A stretch of DNA of 64,000 nt from Thalassospira sp. HJ. Its GTDB lineage: Bacteria > Pseudomonadota > Alphaproteobacteria > Rhodospirillales > Thalassospiraceae. The stretch's first letter is position 1. Each line of letters starts with the position of its first letter. Location of the stretch: the NCBI RefSeq assembly GCF_000948415.1, contig NZ_JYII01000007.1, positions 155,088 to 219,087 of the forward strand, in the 5' to 3' direction. Below are positions 53,805-63,796 of the stretch, piece after piece. The notes under the pieces were generated by a model. It did not search any database and had not been told where the DNA came from. It worked only from the letters and a program-made list of their open reading frames with translations. A program made the translations under genes and the position numbers.

Positions 53805-54269
53805 TCAAAGGGCTTTGACGGCCTCAAGAACCTCGGTGACATGGCCTTTGACCTTTACCTTGCGCCAGGCATTGCGAATGACACCGTTGCCATCAATGAC
53901 AAAGGTGGATCGCTCGATGCCCATGAATTTTTTGCCATACATGTTCTTTTCCTTCCAGACACCATAATCCTCGCAGGTGGTGCCGTTCTCGTCGGAGGCG
54001 AGAATGAAGTTCAGATCATGCTTGGCCTTGAATTTGTCGTGACGTTCGGCGCTGTCTTTGGAAATGCCGATGATCTGAGTATCAACCGCGCTGAAATCAG
54101 GTTCAGCGTCGCGGAATTCACAGGACTCGGTCGTGCAGCCCGGGGTCATGTCCTTGGGATAGAAATAGATCACCACCGGCTTGCCTGCCAGATCAGACAG
54201 TTTCACGCTGCCATTGCCATCGGTTGGCAGTTCGAAATCCGGGGCCTTGTCACCAACATCAACTGTCAT
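53805..54269 (-). CDS. bcp: Thioredoxin-dependent peroxiredoxin (Bcp/PrxQ)
   Basis: The 154 residues are of the PrxQ class. The peroxidatic Cys45 and resolving Cys50 lie in MTPGCTTESCEF, five apart as in the alpha-type Bcp. The rest (DAEPDFSAVDTQIIGISKDS) is the thioredoxin fold of AhpC/TSA. It reduces hydroperoxides with thioredoxin. Monocistronic between glnE and the pseudo-receiver gene. Confidence 0.95.
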   Translation of the reverse strand: MTVDVGDKAPDFELPTDGNGSVKLSDLAGKPVVIYFYPKDMTPGCTTESCEFRDAEPDFSAVDTQIIGISKDSAERHDKFKAKHDLNFILASDENGTTCEDYGVWKEKNMYGKKFMGIERSTFVIDGNGVIRNAWRKVKVKGHVTEVLEAVKAL

Positions 54270-54370
54270 GGTCTATCCTCTGTCTATTCGTTCTGGTTTG
54301 TGATCCGATCCGCATCCAAACCGGGATACTGAAAATACAAACCCTTATAAGCTTGGCAAGTGCTGTTGGA

Positions 54371-57346
54371 TCATTGTGGTGCATCCGAGGGGGCGATCTT
54401 TTCGGCCGGCGCCGCAATCACGAGGTCATAGATCTCTTTGATCCGGGTGGCGGTGCTTTCCATCTTGTCCTGCAGGCTTGCGAAATCGTCGCACTTCCCG
54501 GCATTGGCCAGCATTTTTTGCAAATCCTCGCTGGCTTTTTCTGGATCAAACGGGCCTTCGGTGGTCAGGCGCAACATGGCCTGCAAGGCGAGCCAGAAGG
54601 ACGAGGAGTTGGCAAGAAATTCGGCTTCGTCGGATTTAAGAATACCCGCCGTCGCGAGGTTTTTGAAAACCACCCGCGTGGTCGGGGACAGGATTTCGGG
54701 ATGGTCATGGGCATGACGCAGCTGCAGATATTGCGCAATGAATTCCAGATCGACCAACCCGCCGCGGCGCATCTTGATCGCCCAAGGATGATTATCGCCT
54801 TTGCCCGCTTCCATGCGGTTGCGCATGTCATAGACCGCACGGACTAGTTGGTCGGGATCGCGCTTTTTACACAGCACGTCATTGGTGGTCGCCAGCACCT
54901 TGTCACACAGCGCCTTGGGCCCGTAAACAGCCCGCAGACGGGTCAGCGCCATATGTTCCCACGTCCAGGCTTCGTTGTTCTGATAGGTCTCAAAGCTCTT
55001 GAAGTGGGTGGCAAGCGGCCCCTTGGATCCGCTGGGGCGCAGGCGGAGGTCGGTTTCAAACAGAACCCCTTCGGCCGTCGGTGCGGACAGGGCATTGATA
55101 TAGCGCTGGCTGAGCCGGATGTAATAATGCCCGGGTGTCAGCGGCTTTTCGCCATCGGACTCTTCGGCGTCTTCGAGGGCCTCATAGATAAACACCATAT
55201 CAAGGTCCGAACCGGGCGAAAGTTCCTGCCCCCCATGTTTGCCGAGCGCAAAGACCGCAAGCCCGCCGTCAGAAAACTTGCCGTGTTTGGCGGCAAAGTC
55301 ATCGGCAATGCGCGGGAAAAGCGCGCGAATGGCAACGTCGGCCACATCGGCCAAGGCGCGGCCAGCCTCATGCGGGGTATGACGGTTTTCGATTGTTTGG
55401 ACATCAATTTGGAATTTCTGGTCATTGGCCCAGCGCCGTGCGGCATCAAGCCAGTCTTCGACCATGTCCTCGCGCGACAGACGGGCGTCAAGTTCTGCCA
55501 GCATCGCATCGGCATTGGGCAGTTCTTCGTGGAAGCCCGCCATCAAAACGAAATCAAGCACCGCCGCATTGCGGCCGATATATTTCGCCATGCGCGGAGC
55601 GGTGCCGGCAATCTGGGCCAGAAGTTCCAGCAATTGCGGATTGGCGGTAAACAGCGAGAACAGCTGCACCCCAGCCGGCAAACCTTTGAGGAAATCATCA
55701 AAGGCGCGAAACGCCATATCCGGGTTGGTGGTTTTGCCAAGTGCCCCCAAAAGGGTCGGCATCAGTTCGGTCAGGATTTCGCGCGCCCGACGCGACCGCG
55801 TTGCGCGATAACGCCCATGATGCCATCCGCGCACCGTGACCGAGACATTCTCGGCATTTTCAAAGCCCATCTGACGCAGGTTTTCAAGCGTGTCGGGATC
55901 GTCCTCAGTGCCGGTGAAAACAAGGTTTCCCGTGCTTCCGGCCAACGGAACGTCATCCTCGAACAGTTCGGCATAGTTGTTTTCGACATTGCGCAGATGA
56001 AGCAGCAAGTCCGCCTTGAAGGCATCAAGCGTTTCATAACCAAGGAAGGTCGCCAGTGCCAGCAAGCCCTGATCGGTATCGGGCAGGGTTTGGGTCTGCT
56101 GATCATTGATCATTTGCAGGCGGTGTTCGACGGTGCGCAGGAATTCATAGGCCGCCACCATTTCATCGCGGACTTCCTCGGACACCTGACCAAATTTGGT
56201 CAGGGTGCGGAGCGTGTCGCAGGTCGCCTTGCCACGGAGCGCTATCTCGCGCCCGCCCCAGATCAGTTGCTGGGTCTGGGCAAAAAATTCGATCTCGCGG
56301 ATGCCGCCACGGCCAAGTTTAACGTTATGGCCCGGAATGTTGATCTTGCTGCCGCCCTTAAGCGCGTTGATCTGGCGTTTGATCGAATGAATGTCCTGAA
56401 TGGCAATGAAGTCAAGATGCTTGCGCCAGACAAACGGGCGCAGGATTTCAAGAAATTCGTTACCTGATTTGCGATCCCCTCCAACGATACGCGCCTTGAT
56501 CATGGCCGCACGTTCCCAGTTCTGCCCGACGGTTTCGTAATATGTTTCGGCAGCAATCATCGACAGGATTGGCGGGGTTGATGCCGGGTCGGGACGCAGG
56601 CGCAAGTCGGTGCGGAAGACATATCCATCACCGGTGCGTTCTTCCATGATCCGTGTGATGTCGCGCACCATGCGCACCAGGTCCTGCTGAATGCGGTCAG
56701 GATCAAGGTAGGTCACGACATCCTGATCATACAGGAAGATCAAGTCGATATCCGATGAATAGTTAAGCTCGCCAGCACCAAGCTTTCCCATGCCAATGGC
56801 AAAGATTCCCGATCCTTCCAGCGGGTTTTCCGGATTGGGCAGGTCATATTTGCGCAGGCGCGCCATGGCCGACAGGCAATGCGCCATGGTGAAATCAAGC
56901 GTTTGCTCGGCCGTGTCACTGATTGCCGAGGTGATTTTATCCAGCGGCCAAGCCTTGCAGATATCGGCCATTGCAATCACAAGTGCCGCCCTGCGTTTGG
57001 CCCGGCGCACGGTTGCCATGGTGGTGGCCTGATCAAGGTCGCGGGCATCGGCGCTGATATGGACCGGTTCGAGTGCATTGGCAAAGGCCTGATCAAGACC
57101 GTTGTCAAAAACATCGCAGACCGTGTCGGGATCGCGCAGGCACAGGTTGGTCAGATAGGGGCTGTTGCCAAACAGCGCCTCAAGAACCGCGCGTTTTTGG
57201 GGATTGGACGCAATCTCGCCAATTTTATCTGACAGGCTTTCAAATACCGGTCGGTCCGCCAGTGTGTTCCAGCGTTCGAACGCGTTGGCGACACGGTCGG
57301 AATCGAAGGCTTTGGGCAGATCCTGTGAAATCCAGGAAAGAGACAC
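54371..57346 (-). CDS. glnE: Bifunctional glutamine synthetase adenylyltransferase/deadenylase
   Basis: The 991 residues have two nucleotidyltransferase domains joined by helical linkers. The N-terminal deadenylase motif is in GAGELNYSSDIDLIFLYDQD (about residue 192), and the adenylyltransferase motif in SPGSDLDMVFIYE (about residue 709). It turns glutamine synthetase off and on by adding or removing AMP on Tyr under control of PII (GlnB) and glutamine. GTG 57346 with AAGGA nine bases upstream is preferred over ATG 57394. It diverges from the giant AsmA-like gene. Confidence 0.94.
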   Translation of the reverse strand: MSLSWISQDLPKAFDSDRVANAFERWNTLADRPVFESLSDKIGEIASNPQKRAVLEALFGNSPYLTNLCLRDPDTVCDVFDNGLDQAFANALEPVHISADARDLDQATTMATVRRAKRRAALVIAMADICKAWPLDKITSAISDTAEQTLDFTMAHCLSAMARLRKYDLPNPENPLEGSGIFAIGMGKLGAGELNYSSDIDLIFLYDQDVVTYLDPDRIQQDLVRMVRDITRIMEERTGDGYVFRTDLRLRPDPASTPPILSMIAAETYYETVGQNWERAAMIKARIVGGDRKSGNEFLEILRPFVWRKHLDFIAIQDIHSIKRQINALKGGSKINIPGHNVKLGRGGIREIEFFAQTQQLIWGGREIALRGKATCDTLRTLTKFGQVSEEVRDEMVAAYEFLRTVEHRLQMINDQQTQTLPDTDQGLLALATFLGYETLDAFKADLLLHLRNVENNYAELFEDDVPLAGSTGNLVFTGTEDDPDTLENLRQMGFENAENVSVTVRGWHHGRYRATRSRRAREILTELMPTLLGALGKTTNPDMAFRAFDDFLKGLPAGVQLFSLFTANPQLLELLAQIAGTAPRMAKYIGRNAAVLDFVLMAGFHEELPNADAMLAELDARLSREDMVEDWLDAARRWANDQKFQIDVQTIENRHTPHEAGRALADVADVAIRALFPRIADDFAAKHGKFSDGGLAVFALGKHGGQELSPGSDLDMVFIYEALEDAEESDGEKPLTPGHYYIRLSQRYINALSAPTAEGVLFETDLRLRPSGSKGPLATHFKSFETYQNNEAWTWEHMALTRLRAVYGPKALCDKVLATTNDVLCKKRDPDQLVRAVYDMRNRMEAGKGDNHPWAIKMRRGGLVDLEFIAQYLQLRHAHDHPEILSPTTRVVFKNLATAGILKSDEAEFLANSSSFWLALQAMLRLTTEGPFDPEKASEDLQKMLANAGKCDDFASLQDKMESTATRIKEIYDLVIAAPAEKIAPSDAPQ

Positions 57347-57531
57347 TTTTTGCGTTCCTTGTATTGCGAAATGGTCACAAACCGCGCTATGCAAAGGGTT
57401 GCACCTGATTGCATAATCTCTGCAAGGAGTTGGACGTCCTGATCAACAGGATGACCTATCTGTTTCTAGCTTTTCTGTGATCGGACAAAAAGGGGTATAG
57501 ATCAATAGCGGTCTGGTACTTTCAGGTAATA

Positions 57532-57558
57532 TGGTTGTCAGTAACGTATCGACAACCA
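57532..57558. repeat. Inverted repeat in the glnE/AsmA-like divergent region
   Basis: TGGTTGTC (57532-57539) and GACAACCA (57551-57558) are separated by 11 bp. It lies between divergent genes and could be an operator for either; there is no T-run. Confidence 0.35.
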
Positions 57559-57620
57559 CACCAGAAGATAGAAGTTATTGATATCGCTGCATATGACATC
57601 GGGAACACAAGGTAAAATGA

Positions 57621-60600
57621 GTGCGCCACGTTAAGACCTTTGCCGGATGGCTGGCGCTGACTTTATCAGCCATCGTCCTGTTTGTCGGCGTGTTCGCGGC
57701 AGTCACGATCTGGCGACTGTCCCAGGAACCTGTGTCTTTGCACCGGCTGACCCCGTATCTGGTCGATCATCTTAATCAATCGATGGGCAATAACCGGCTG
57801 GCGGTCGACGATGTCGTTTTGCGTTGGCGCGGTTGGGATGAAAAGTTTGACGTCGGCCTGCGCCGGGTCAGCATCTTTGGCCCCGATAATCAGGAAATCC
57901 TCCACGTTCCCGAAGCCGATGTCGTGTTTTCCAGCAAGGCGCTGTTTGAAGGCGTGCTGGCGCTTCGTGAACTCAATCTGATCGGCCCGCGCATCCGGCT
58001 TGAACGCAGTGCCGATGGCACCATTGATGTCGGCTACATCGCCGAAGAGGCCGCCGAAGATGTCGCGACACTCGCAGATACCGAAGGCGTTGGGGACGGT
58101 GCAACCACACCCGCTGACGAAGCCTATGAAAAGGGGCGTGGATCGTCCGTCGTGATCGAACTGCCAGACGCGCCAGATGCCGCAAATTCTGTCGCGGAAC
58201 AGCAAATTGCTGATCCCGAAACTTCGGGGAATGACGCCGAACCAGTCGAGCGGTCTGGCAATCCGGTCCTCCATGATATCTTTGCCATTCTGTCGGGCGA
58301 ACGCACCGACATTCCGGCTGCGGCCTATTTCGAAAGCTTCGGGATTGTTAATGCTGACCTTGAAGTCCGTGACGAGAAAATCGGTATTGTCTGGGCCGCA
58401 CCGCAGGCCGATATCCTGTTGTCGCGACGCGCGTTCGGGATCGGGGCAGAGGCCTCCATGCAGGTCAGTGCGGGGGATATCTCCACCCAGGTTCGTGTGA
58501 CCGGCGATTACAGCATTGAAACTGGCGATGTTGATCTTGAAGCCGATATTGGCGAGATCGAGCTTGCCGATCTTGTCAGCATCTCCGACCTGTTTGAGAA
58601 GCTGCATGATGCTTATGTACCGGTATCGGGCAAGCTTAATGCCCGCCTTGATGCCACGGGCGGGCTGATATCGGCATCGACCGATCTGACGGTTGGAAGT
58701 GGCGTCATTACATTCCCGGAAGAAATACGCGCAACCTATCGCGTGACTGACGGGCAGATCGTCACAAGCTATGTGCCCGGCCGGTTCAGCCTTGATGATG
58801 TTGTTCTGAATGTCGGTGATGCATCGGCGAAACTGCAGGGCGTGGTGCTTGACCCGTTCGGGCAGTGGCAGGTCAATCTTGACCTGTCGGCGACTGATGT
58901 TCCGACCAATGAGCTGGATCGCCTGTGGCCCGAAGGTGTTGGCGATGATGCCCGCACATGGGTTGTCACCAACCTGTCCGAGGGTATTGTCCATCAGGCG
59001 ACCATGCACACAGAACTGCATCAGGATGATGCCGGCGAGGTCGTTCTTGATGACCTTGGTGGTCAGATGACGATGTCAGGCATCACGGTGCATTATCTGG
59101 GTGAGATGCCCGATGTTCTGAATGCTGCCGGACGTGCAGAGTTTGACGAAACCAGTTTCAGCATCTTTGTTAATAGCGGCGAGGCCGAAGGCATTCAGGT
59201 CACCGATGCCAGCATCATCTTTACCAAGCTTGATGAACCGAAACCTGATGCCGACATCGAAATCGTCGCACAGGGCAGCGCACGCAAGGCGCTTGAACTG
59301 ATCGAGGCCAAACCACTTGGCTTTGCCACCCGGCTTGGCATTGATCCGGCCAAGATAAGCGGCGACCAGGCGACGCGTGTGCGGCTGCATTTTCCGCTTC
59401 TGCGTGATGTGACTTTTGATGATGTCGATGTGGCGGCGGCCTCACGCATCGAAAATGCAGCGATTGACGGTGCGTTTCGTGGCATGGATATCGCCGATGG
59501 CAGCTTCGAACTGCAGGTCAACACCAAGGGTCTCGAACTCGCTGGTGCGGCAACCGTCGGCAAGGGAAAAACCAACATCAATTGGGTCGAGACCTTTGAT
59601 GCCAATGCTGCGGTGACAAGCCATTACAAGCTGTCTGGCGACCTTGATCTTGCCGTGTTGCCCGATATCGAACTTGATCCGGGACCGTATCTGAACGGGA
59701 TGGCCAAGGGCGATCTTGATATCCGTGTGGCGTCTGATCGCGTTCGTATCGTTGGGGATGTCGATCTGGCCAATGTCGGGCTTTCCGTGCCCATAGAAAC
59801 GGTTGGTTATCGCAAGGAACCGGGGTTGGCGGCGTCCGCCAAGTTTGACGTCGCCGTTCAGTTTGATGGCGGTGGTACGGTGAACAGTTTTGCCGTGACA
59901 GCCCCGGCACTTGAGGCCAAGGGGCATGGCAACTGGCGCGGTGATAACGCCATGGCCGATAAATGGTTTGTTGAACTCGAAAACACCCGTTTTCGCGAAA
60001 ATATCGATGTCTCGGGTTCTGTGCGCATGGAAGAAGGCGACCGGCTGGTCGTCGATCTGAGCGGTGCGCAATTTGATCTGCGTCCCTTTATCGAAAGTGT
60101 CGGGGCGGATGATGCTGCCGAGGACACAGCACCTTCTGATCAGCACTATCTCGTCGCGCTTGAGGCGGGTGGTTTCCTTCTGAAGGAAGGTGAGCCGCCG
60201 CTTTTGAATGATGGCAAGATCACTTTGCGTCAGGAAACAGATAAACGCGAACTTGAAATCACCGCCCGCCAATTGATCGCGACCCCTTGGATCGTTGACG
60301 ACGGGGCAGGCGATGATGACGCGGGCAACGATCTTTCAGGGGCCAACACCGGCGGCATTGGCGAGCGCGCAGAGCGCAGCGGTGGCAGCACCGAGGTGTT
60401 TCTGAATATCGAACAGATGGTCATGGCCAATGGCGAGCTGCTGGCCGATGTGCGTGGTTCCATCCATACGGTCGGACAGGAATGGGACCGCCTTGTTCTG
60501 AACGGGGCATTTGGTGATCGGGCCAATGTGTTTGCGCAAGTCACCCGCGAAGATTTCCAGACCCGCAAGGTCACACTCACCAGCGAAGATGCCGGTCGTT

Positions 60601-61157
60601 TCCTGCGTGCGGTGGATAAGTATGACAACCTTCTGGGCGGGCGCATGACGATTGAAGGAACGGTCGATGAGCGCGACTTCGCCCAACCCTTTAGCGGTCA
60701 GGCCAGCATTGCCGAATTCCGCGTCGTCAACGCACCGATTGCAGCCCGTGTGCTGAGTGCTGCCTCACTCACCGGACTTGGTGATGTTTTGCAGGGCAAT
60801 GGCATTTCCTTTAACGAGCTGAATGGTGAATTCACCTATGTGAATGATGTGCTCGCACTTTCCAAGGTCGCGGCAAACGGGTCGGCTGTAGGTGTTACGG
60901 CGAACGGATCGATTGATCTGGCGAAATCGGAAATCCGCCTGGCAGGATCGATCGTGCCGATCTATGCGCTGAATTCCGCCCTTGGTGCCATCCCGATCCT
61001 TGGGGATATTCTGGTCGGTGAAGAAGGCGGTGGTATCTTTGCCCCGACCTACACGATTGAGGGCGATCTGGATGAACCGGACATTACGGTCAATCCGCTC
61101 TCGACCTTTGTGCCGGGTGTCTTCCGAAACCTGATTACCGGTGCTGAACCGGGCTAG
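57621..61157 (+). CDS. Giant AsmA/YhdP-like (DUF3971) envelope protein
   Basis: The 1178 residues have one N-terminal transmembrane helix (LALTLSAIVLFVGVFAAVTIW) and then a very long beta-rich periplasmic part, with GKLNARLDATGGLISASTDL, VQVTDASIIFTKLDEPKP-like strands and the C-terminal LRLAGSIVPIYALNSALGAIPILGDIL in parts: the AsmA-like end with the hydrophobic signature of YhdP/DUF3971. An acidic disordered segment (about 140-210) interrupts the start. YhdP-class proteins are thought to bridge inner and outer membranes and move phospholipids. GTG 57621 is the start; ATG 57617 is out of frame. Monocistronic. Confidence 0.85.
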   Translation: MRHVKTFAGWLALTLSAIVLFVGVFAAVTIWRLSQEPVSLHRLTPYLVDHLNQSMGNNRLAVDDVVLRWRGWDEKFDVGLRRVSIFGPDNQEILHVPEADVVFSSKALFEGVLALRELNLIGPRIRLERSADGTIDVGYIAEEAAEDVATLADTEGVGDGATTPADEAYEKGRGSSVVIELPDAPDAANSVAEQQIADPETSGNDAEPVERSGNPVLHDIFAILSGERTDIPAAAYFESFGIVNADLEVRDEKIGIVWAAPQADILLSRRAFGIGAEASMQVSAGDISTQVRVTGDYSIETGDVDLEADIGEIELADLVSISDLFEKLHDAYVPVSGKLNARLDATGGLISASTDLTVGSGVITFPEEIRATYRVTDGQIVTSYVPGRFSLDDVVLNVGDASAKLQGVVLDPFGQWQVNLDLSATDVPTNELDRLWPEGVGDDARTWVVTNLSEGIVHQATMHTELHQDDAGEVVLDDLGGQMTMSGITVHYLGEMPDVLNAAGRAEFDETSFSIFVNSGEAEGIQVTDASIIFTKLDEPKPDADIEIVAQGSARKALELIEAKPLGFATRLGIDPAKISGDQATRVRLHFPLLRDVTFDDVDVAAASRIENAAIDGAFRGMDIADGSFELQVNTKGLELAGAATVGKGKTNINWVETFDANAAVTSHYKLSGDLDLAVLPDIELDPGPYLNGMAKGDLDIRVASDRVRIVGDVDLANVGLSVPIETVGYRKEPGLAASAKFDVAVQFDGGGTVNSFAVTAPALEAKGHGNWRGDNAMADKWFVELENTRFRENIDVSGSVRMEEGDRLVVDLSGAQFDLRPFIESVGADDAAEDTAPSDQHYLVALEAGGFLLKEGEPPLLNDGKITLRQETDKRELEITARQLIATPWIVDDGAGDDDAGNDLSGANTGGIGERAERSGGSTEVFLNIEQMVMANGELLADVRGSIHTVGQEWDRLVLNGAFGDRANVFAQVTREDFQTRKVTLTSEDAGRFLRAVDKYDNLLGGRMTIEGTVDERDFAQPFSGQASIAEFRVVNAPIAARVLSAASLTGLGDVLQGNGISFNELNGEFTYVNDVLALSKVAANGSAVGVTANGSIDLAKSEIRLAGSIVPIYALNSALGAIPILGDILVGEEGGGIFAPTYTIEGDLDEPDITVNPLSTFVPGVFRNLITGAEPG

Positions 61158-61180
61158 TCGAGGCATCCAAGCAAACACAA

Positions 61181-61212
61181 AAAAGCCCCGCACGATGATC
61201 GGCGGGGCTTTT
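61181..61212. terminator. Bidirectional terminator between the AsmA-like gene and tyrS
   Basis: An 11-bp perfect stem (61181-61191 / 61202-61212) with a 10-nt loop and A/T flanks. Confidence 0.88.
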
Positions 61213-61235
61213 GCTTTTGTTTGGAGCAGATGTGA

Positions 61236-62489
61236 TCAGACCGGCTTGATCAGAACGTGACGTTTCTTACCCGCCGAAACCTTGATCACGCCATCAGAAT
61301 TGAGCGCATCCGACGTGATGTTTGCGTTTTCATCGCTGACTTTCTCGTCATTGATCTTGGCACCACCACCCTTGATCAGGCGGCGCGCGTCGCCACCCGA
61401 TTTGGCAAGGTCGGCGCGACGGAACAGATCAAAGGCCGGGATACCAGCATCAAGATCGGCCTTGGCGACTTCGACGGTCGGCAGGTCATCCGCCAGAACA
61501 CCTTCTTCAAAGGTTTTGCGGGCGGTCTCGGCCGCTGCAAGGGCAGCTTCTTCGCCGCGGCAAAGCTTAACGGCCTCGAATGCCAGAACCTTTTTGGCTT
61601 CGTTGATCTGCGATCCTTCAAGCTTGGCGTATTCGGCAATCTGTTCAAGCGACATTTCGGTGAACAGACGCATGAACTTAATCACGTCGGCATCTTCGGT
61701 GTTACGCCAGAACTGGTAGTAGTCATAGGACGACAGGCGTTCTTCGTTGAGCCACACGGCACCGGCCGCGGTCTTGCCCATCTTGGCACCCGACGCGGTG
61801 GTCATCAGCGGTGTGGTCAGACCAAACAGCGATTTTTCATCAACACGGCGCCCCAGTTCGACACCATTGACGATGTTGCCCCACTGGTCCGATCCGCCCA
61901 TCTGCAGCGTGCAGCCATAGTTGCGGTTCAGCTCAACAAAGTCATAGGCCTGCAGGATCATGTAGTTGAATTCAAGGAAGCTCAGCGACTGTTCACGTTC
62001 CAGGCGCAGCTTCACCGAGTCAAAGGCCAGCATGCGGTTGACCGAGAAATGGCGACCGAAATCCCGCAGGAACTCGATATAGTTCAGCTTGTCCAGCCAG
62101 TCGGCATTGTTGACCATGACCGCATCGGTCGGGCCATCGCCAAACGTCAGGAACTGCTGGAAGACCTTTTTGATGCCAGCCATGTTGGCGCCAATGATTT
62201 CGTCAGTCAGAACCGGGCGCGCATCGTCACGACCGGTCGGGTCACCAACGCGCGTTGTGCCGCCGCCCATCAGGACGATCGGCTTATGGCCGGTTTTCTG
62301 CAACCAGCGCAGCATCATGATCGACACAAGCGATCCGACATGCAGGCTGTCTGCAGTGCAATCATAGCCCACATAGCACACCACCGTGTTATCCGATGCA
62401 TAGGCATCAAGGCCTTCAAGATCAGTACATTGGTGGATGTAACCGCGGTCATTCATGACGCGGAGAAAATCAGACTTCAGTTCAGTCAT
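61236..62489 (-). CDS. tyrS: Tyrosyl-tRNA synthetase
   Basis: The 417 residues are a class Ic synthetase. The HIGH motif is HVGS (residues 50-53, in [14 protein letters not shown]), the tyrosine pocket is QAYDFVELN and [12 protein letters not shown], and the KMSKS loop reads KMGKT in [14 protein letters not shown]-terminal S4-like RNA-binding domain follows ([15 protein letters not shown]). ATG 62489 fits the family; ATG 62585 adds 32 odd residues. It diverges from anmK. Confidence 0.95.
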   Translation of the reverse strand: MTELKSDFLRVMNDRGYIHQCTDLEGLDAYASDNTVVCYVGYDCTADSLHVGSLVSIMMLRWLQKTGHKPIVLMGGGTTRVGDPTGRDDARPVLTDEIIGANMAGIKKVFQQFLTFGDGPTDAVMVNNADWLDKLNYIEFLRDFGRHFSVNRMLAFDSVKLRLEREQSLSFLEFNYMILQAYDFVELNRNYGCTLQMGGSDQWGNIVNGVELGRRVDEKSLFGLTTPLMTTASGAKMGKTAAGAVWLNEERLSSYDYYQFWRNTEDADVIKFMRLFTEMSLEQIAEYAKLEGSQINEAKKVLAFEAVKLCRGEEAALAAAETARKTFEEGVLADDLPTVEVAKADLDAGIPAFDLFRRADLAKSGGDARRLIKGGGAKINDEKVSDENANITSDALNSDGVIKVSAGKKRHVLIKPV

Positions 62490-62677
62490 GGTTTTTGCGC
62501 TATGTTGGTTGTGATAGATAATTCGACCCGCCTTTATGTGCGGAGGCGATGATCTAGCACAGAAAACATCCGCTCGGCAACGCATCGGCGAGCAGATCTG
62601 CCATCCGGGTAACGAATTCGCGATAATTTCCCGTTAGGCTGCGCCAAACCAACAATTTTCGCGGTACGGAGCACAAC

Positions 62678-63796
62678 ATGACACAAGGCTGGATCACGGC
62701 AATCGGCATGATGAGCGGCACCTCTCTTGACGGGGTGGATGCGGCACTGATTGAAACCGATGGCATCGAGGTGCGCCGGACCGGCCAGTCTGTCTTTGTG
62801 CCCTATGCACCGGAACTCCGCGAACGCATGCGGGCCTGTTTTGGTAATCGCAGTGCGACCAACAGCGAGCATGTCGTTGCCGATGACCTCACTCAGGTCC
62901 ATGTTGATGCTGTTAATATCCTGCTTGATAAGGCCGGTGTTGCAGTGGGCAAAATTGGCGTGATCGGTTTTCATGGACAGACCGTCTTTCACGAACCGGG
63001 CAATGGCATCACGCGCCAGATCGGAACGCCGCATATGTTGGCGGAAAAAACCGGTATCCCGGTGGTTGCCGATTTCAGACTGGCCGATGTTGCGGCCGGT
63101 GGGGAGGGCGCACCGCTGGCCCCTGTCTATCACGCTGCCCTGATCAAAAGTGCCGGTGTGGATTTGCCTGTGGCGGTTCTGAATATCGGCGGGGTATCCA
63201 ACTTGACCTATATTGATGCCGATGACCAACTGCTGGCCTTTGATTGTGGGCCGGGTAATGCGCGCCTTGATGACTGGATGCTGCGCCATACCGGTAATCC
63301 GGTTGATCTCAACGGGGCGACGGCGGCATCCGGCACCGGCGATCCGATGGTCGAGGTCAAATTCCTTGAAGACCCATACTTTGATCGCATCCCGCCCAAA
63401 TCTCTTGATCGCGAAGATATGGCCGCACGCATTGACGGTCTGGTGGTTGAAGCCAAGCTGAATGTCCCGGATGGGGCGGCGACACTGGCCAATTGCACGG
63501 TGGCGGCCATTGTGGCCGGGGTAAACCATCTGCCGGCGGCACCGCAAAGCTGGTTTGTATGTGGGGGCGGACGTCATAACGATTACATCATGGAAACGCT
63601 TGGTAGCCGTCTTGGCGTGCCGGTGCGATCTGTTGATGAACTGGATTGGGATGGTGACGCGGTTGAGGCGGAATGTTTCGGTTTCCTGGCGGTCCGCCAT
63701 TTGCGTGACTTGCCGCTCAGCTTCCCTGGAACCACAGGCGTTCCGGAGCCCTGTTGCGGTGGCAAGCTTTACCCCACAAAAAAGCAGCGGTATTAG
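62678..63796 (+). CDS. anmK: Anhydro-N-acetylmuramic acid kinase
   Basis: The 372 residues have the family start AIGMMSGTSLDGVDAALIE (phosphate-binding loop), GQTVFHEP, the GGVSNLTYI and FDCGPGNARLDDW segments, and near the end FVCGGGRHNDYIMETLGSRL. It phosphorylates anhydroMurNAc from cell-wall turnover to MurNAc-6-P. The core is intact through GGKLYP; the last six residues (TKKQRY) look unlike the family, and its stop (63794-63796) overlaps the stop of the IS110 transposase on the other strand. Confidence 0.94.
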   Translation: MTQGWITAIGMMSGTSLDGVDAALIETDGIEVRRTGQSVFVPYAPELRERMRACFGNRSATNSEHVVADDLTQVHVDAVNILLDKAGVAVGKIGVIGFHGQTVFHEPGNGITRQIGTPHMLAEKTGIPVVADFRLADVAAGGEGAPLAPVYHAALIKSAGVDLPVAVLNIGGVSNLTYIDADDQLLAFDCGPGNARLDDWMLRHTGNPVDLNGATAASGTGDPMVEVKFLEDPYFDRIPPKSLDREDMAARIDGLVVEAKLNVPDGAATLANCTVAAIVAGVNHLPAAPQSWFVCGGGRHNDYIMETLGSRLGVPVRSVDELDWDGDAVEAECFGFLAVRHLRDLPLSFPGTTGVPEPCCGGKLYPTKKQRY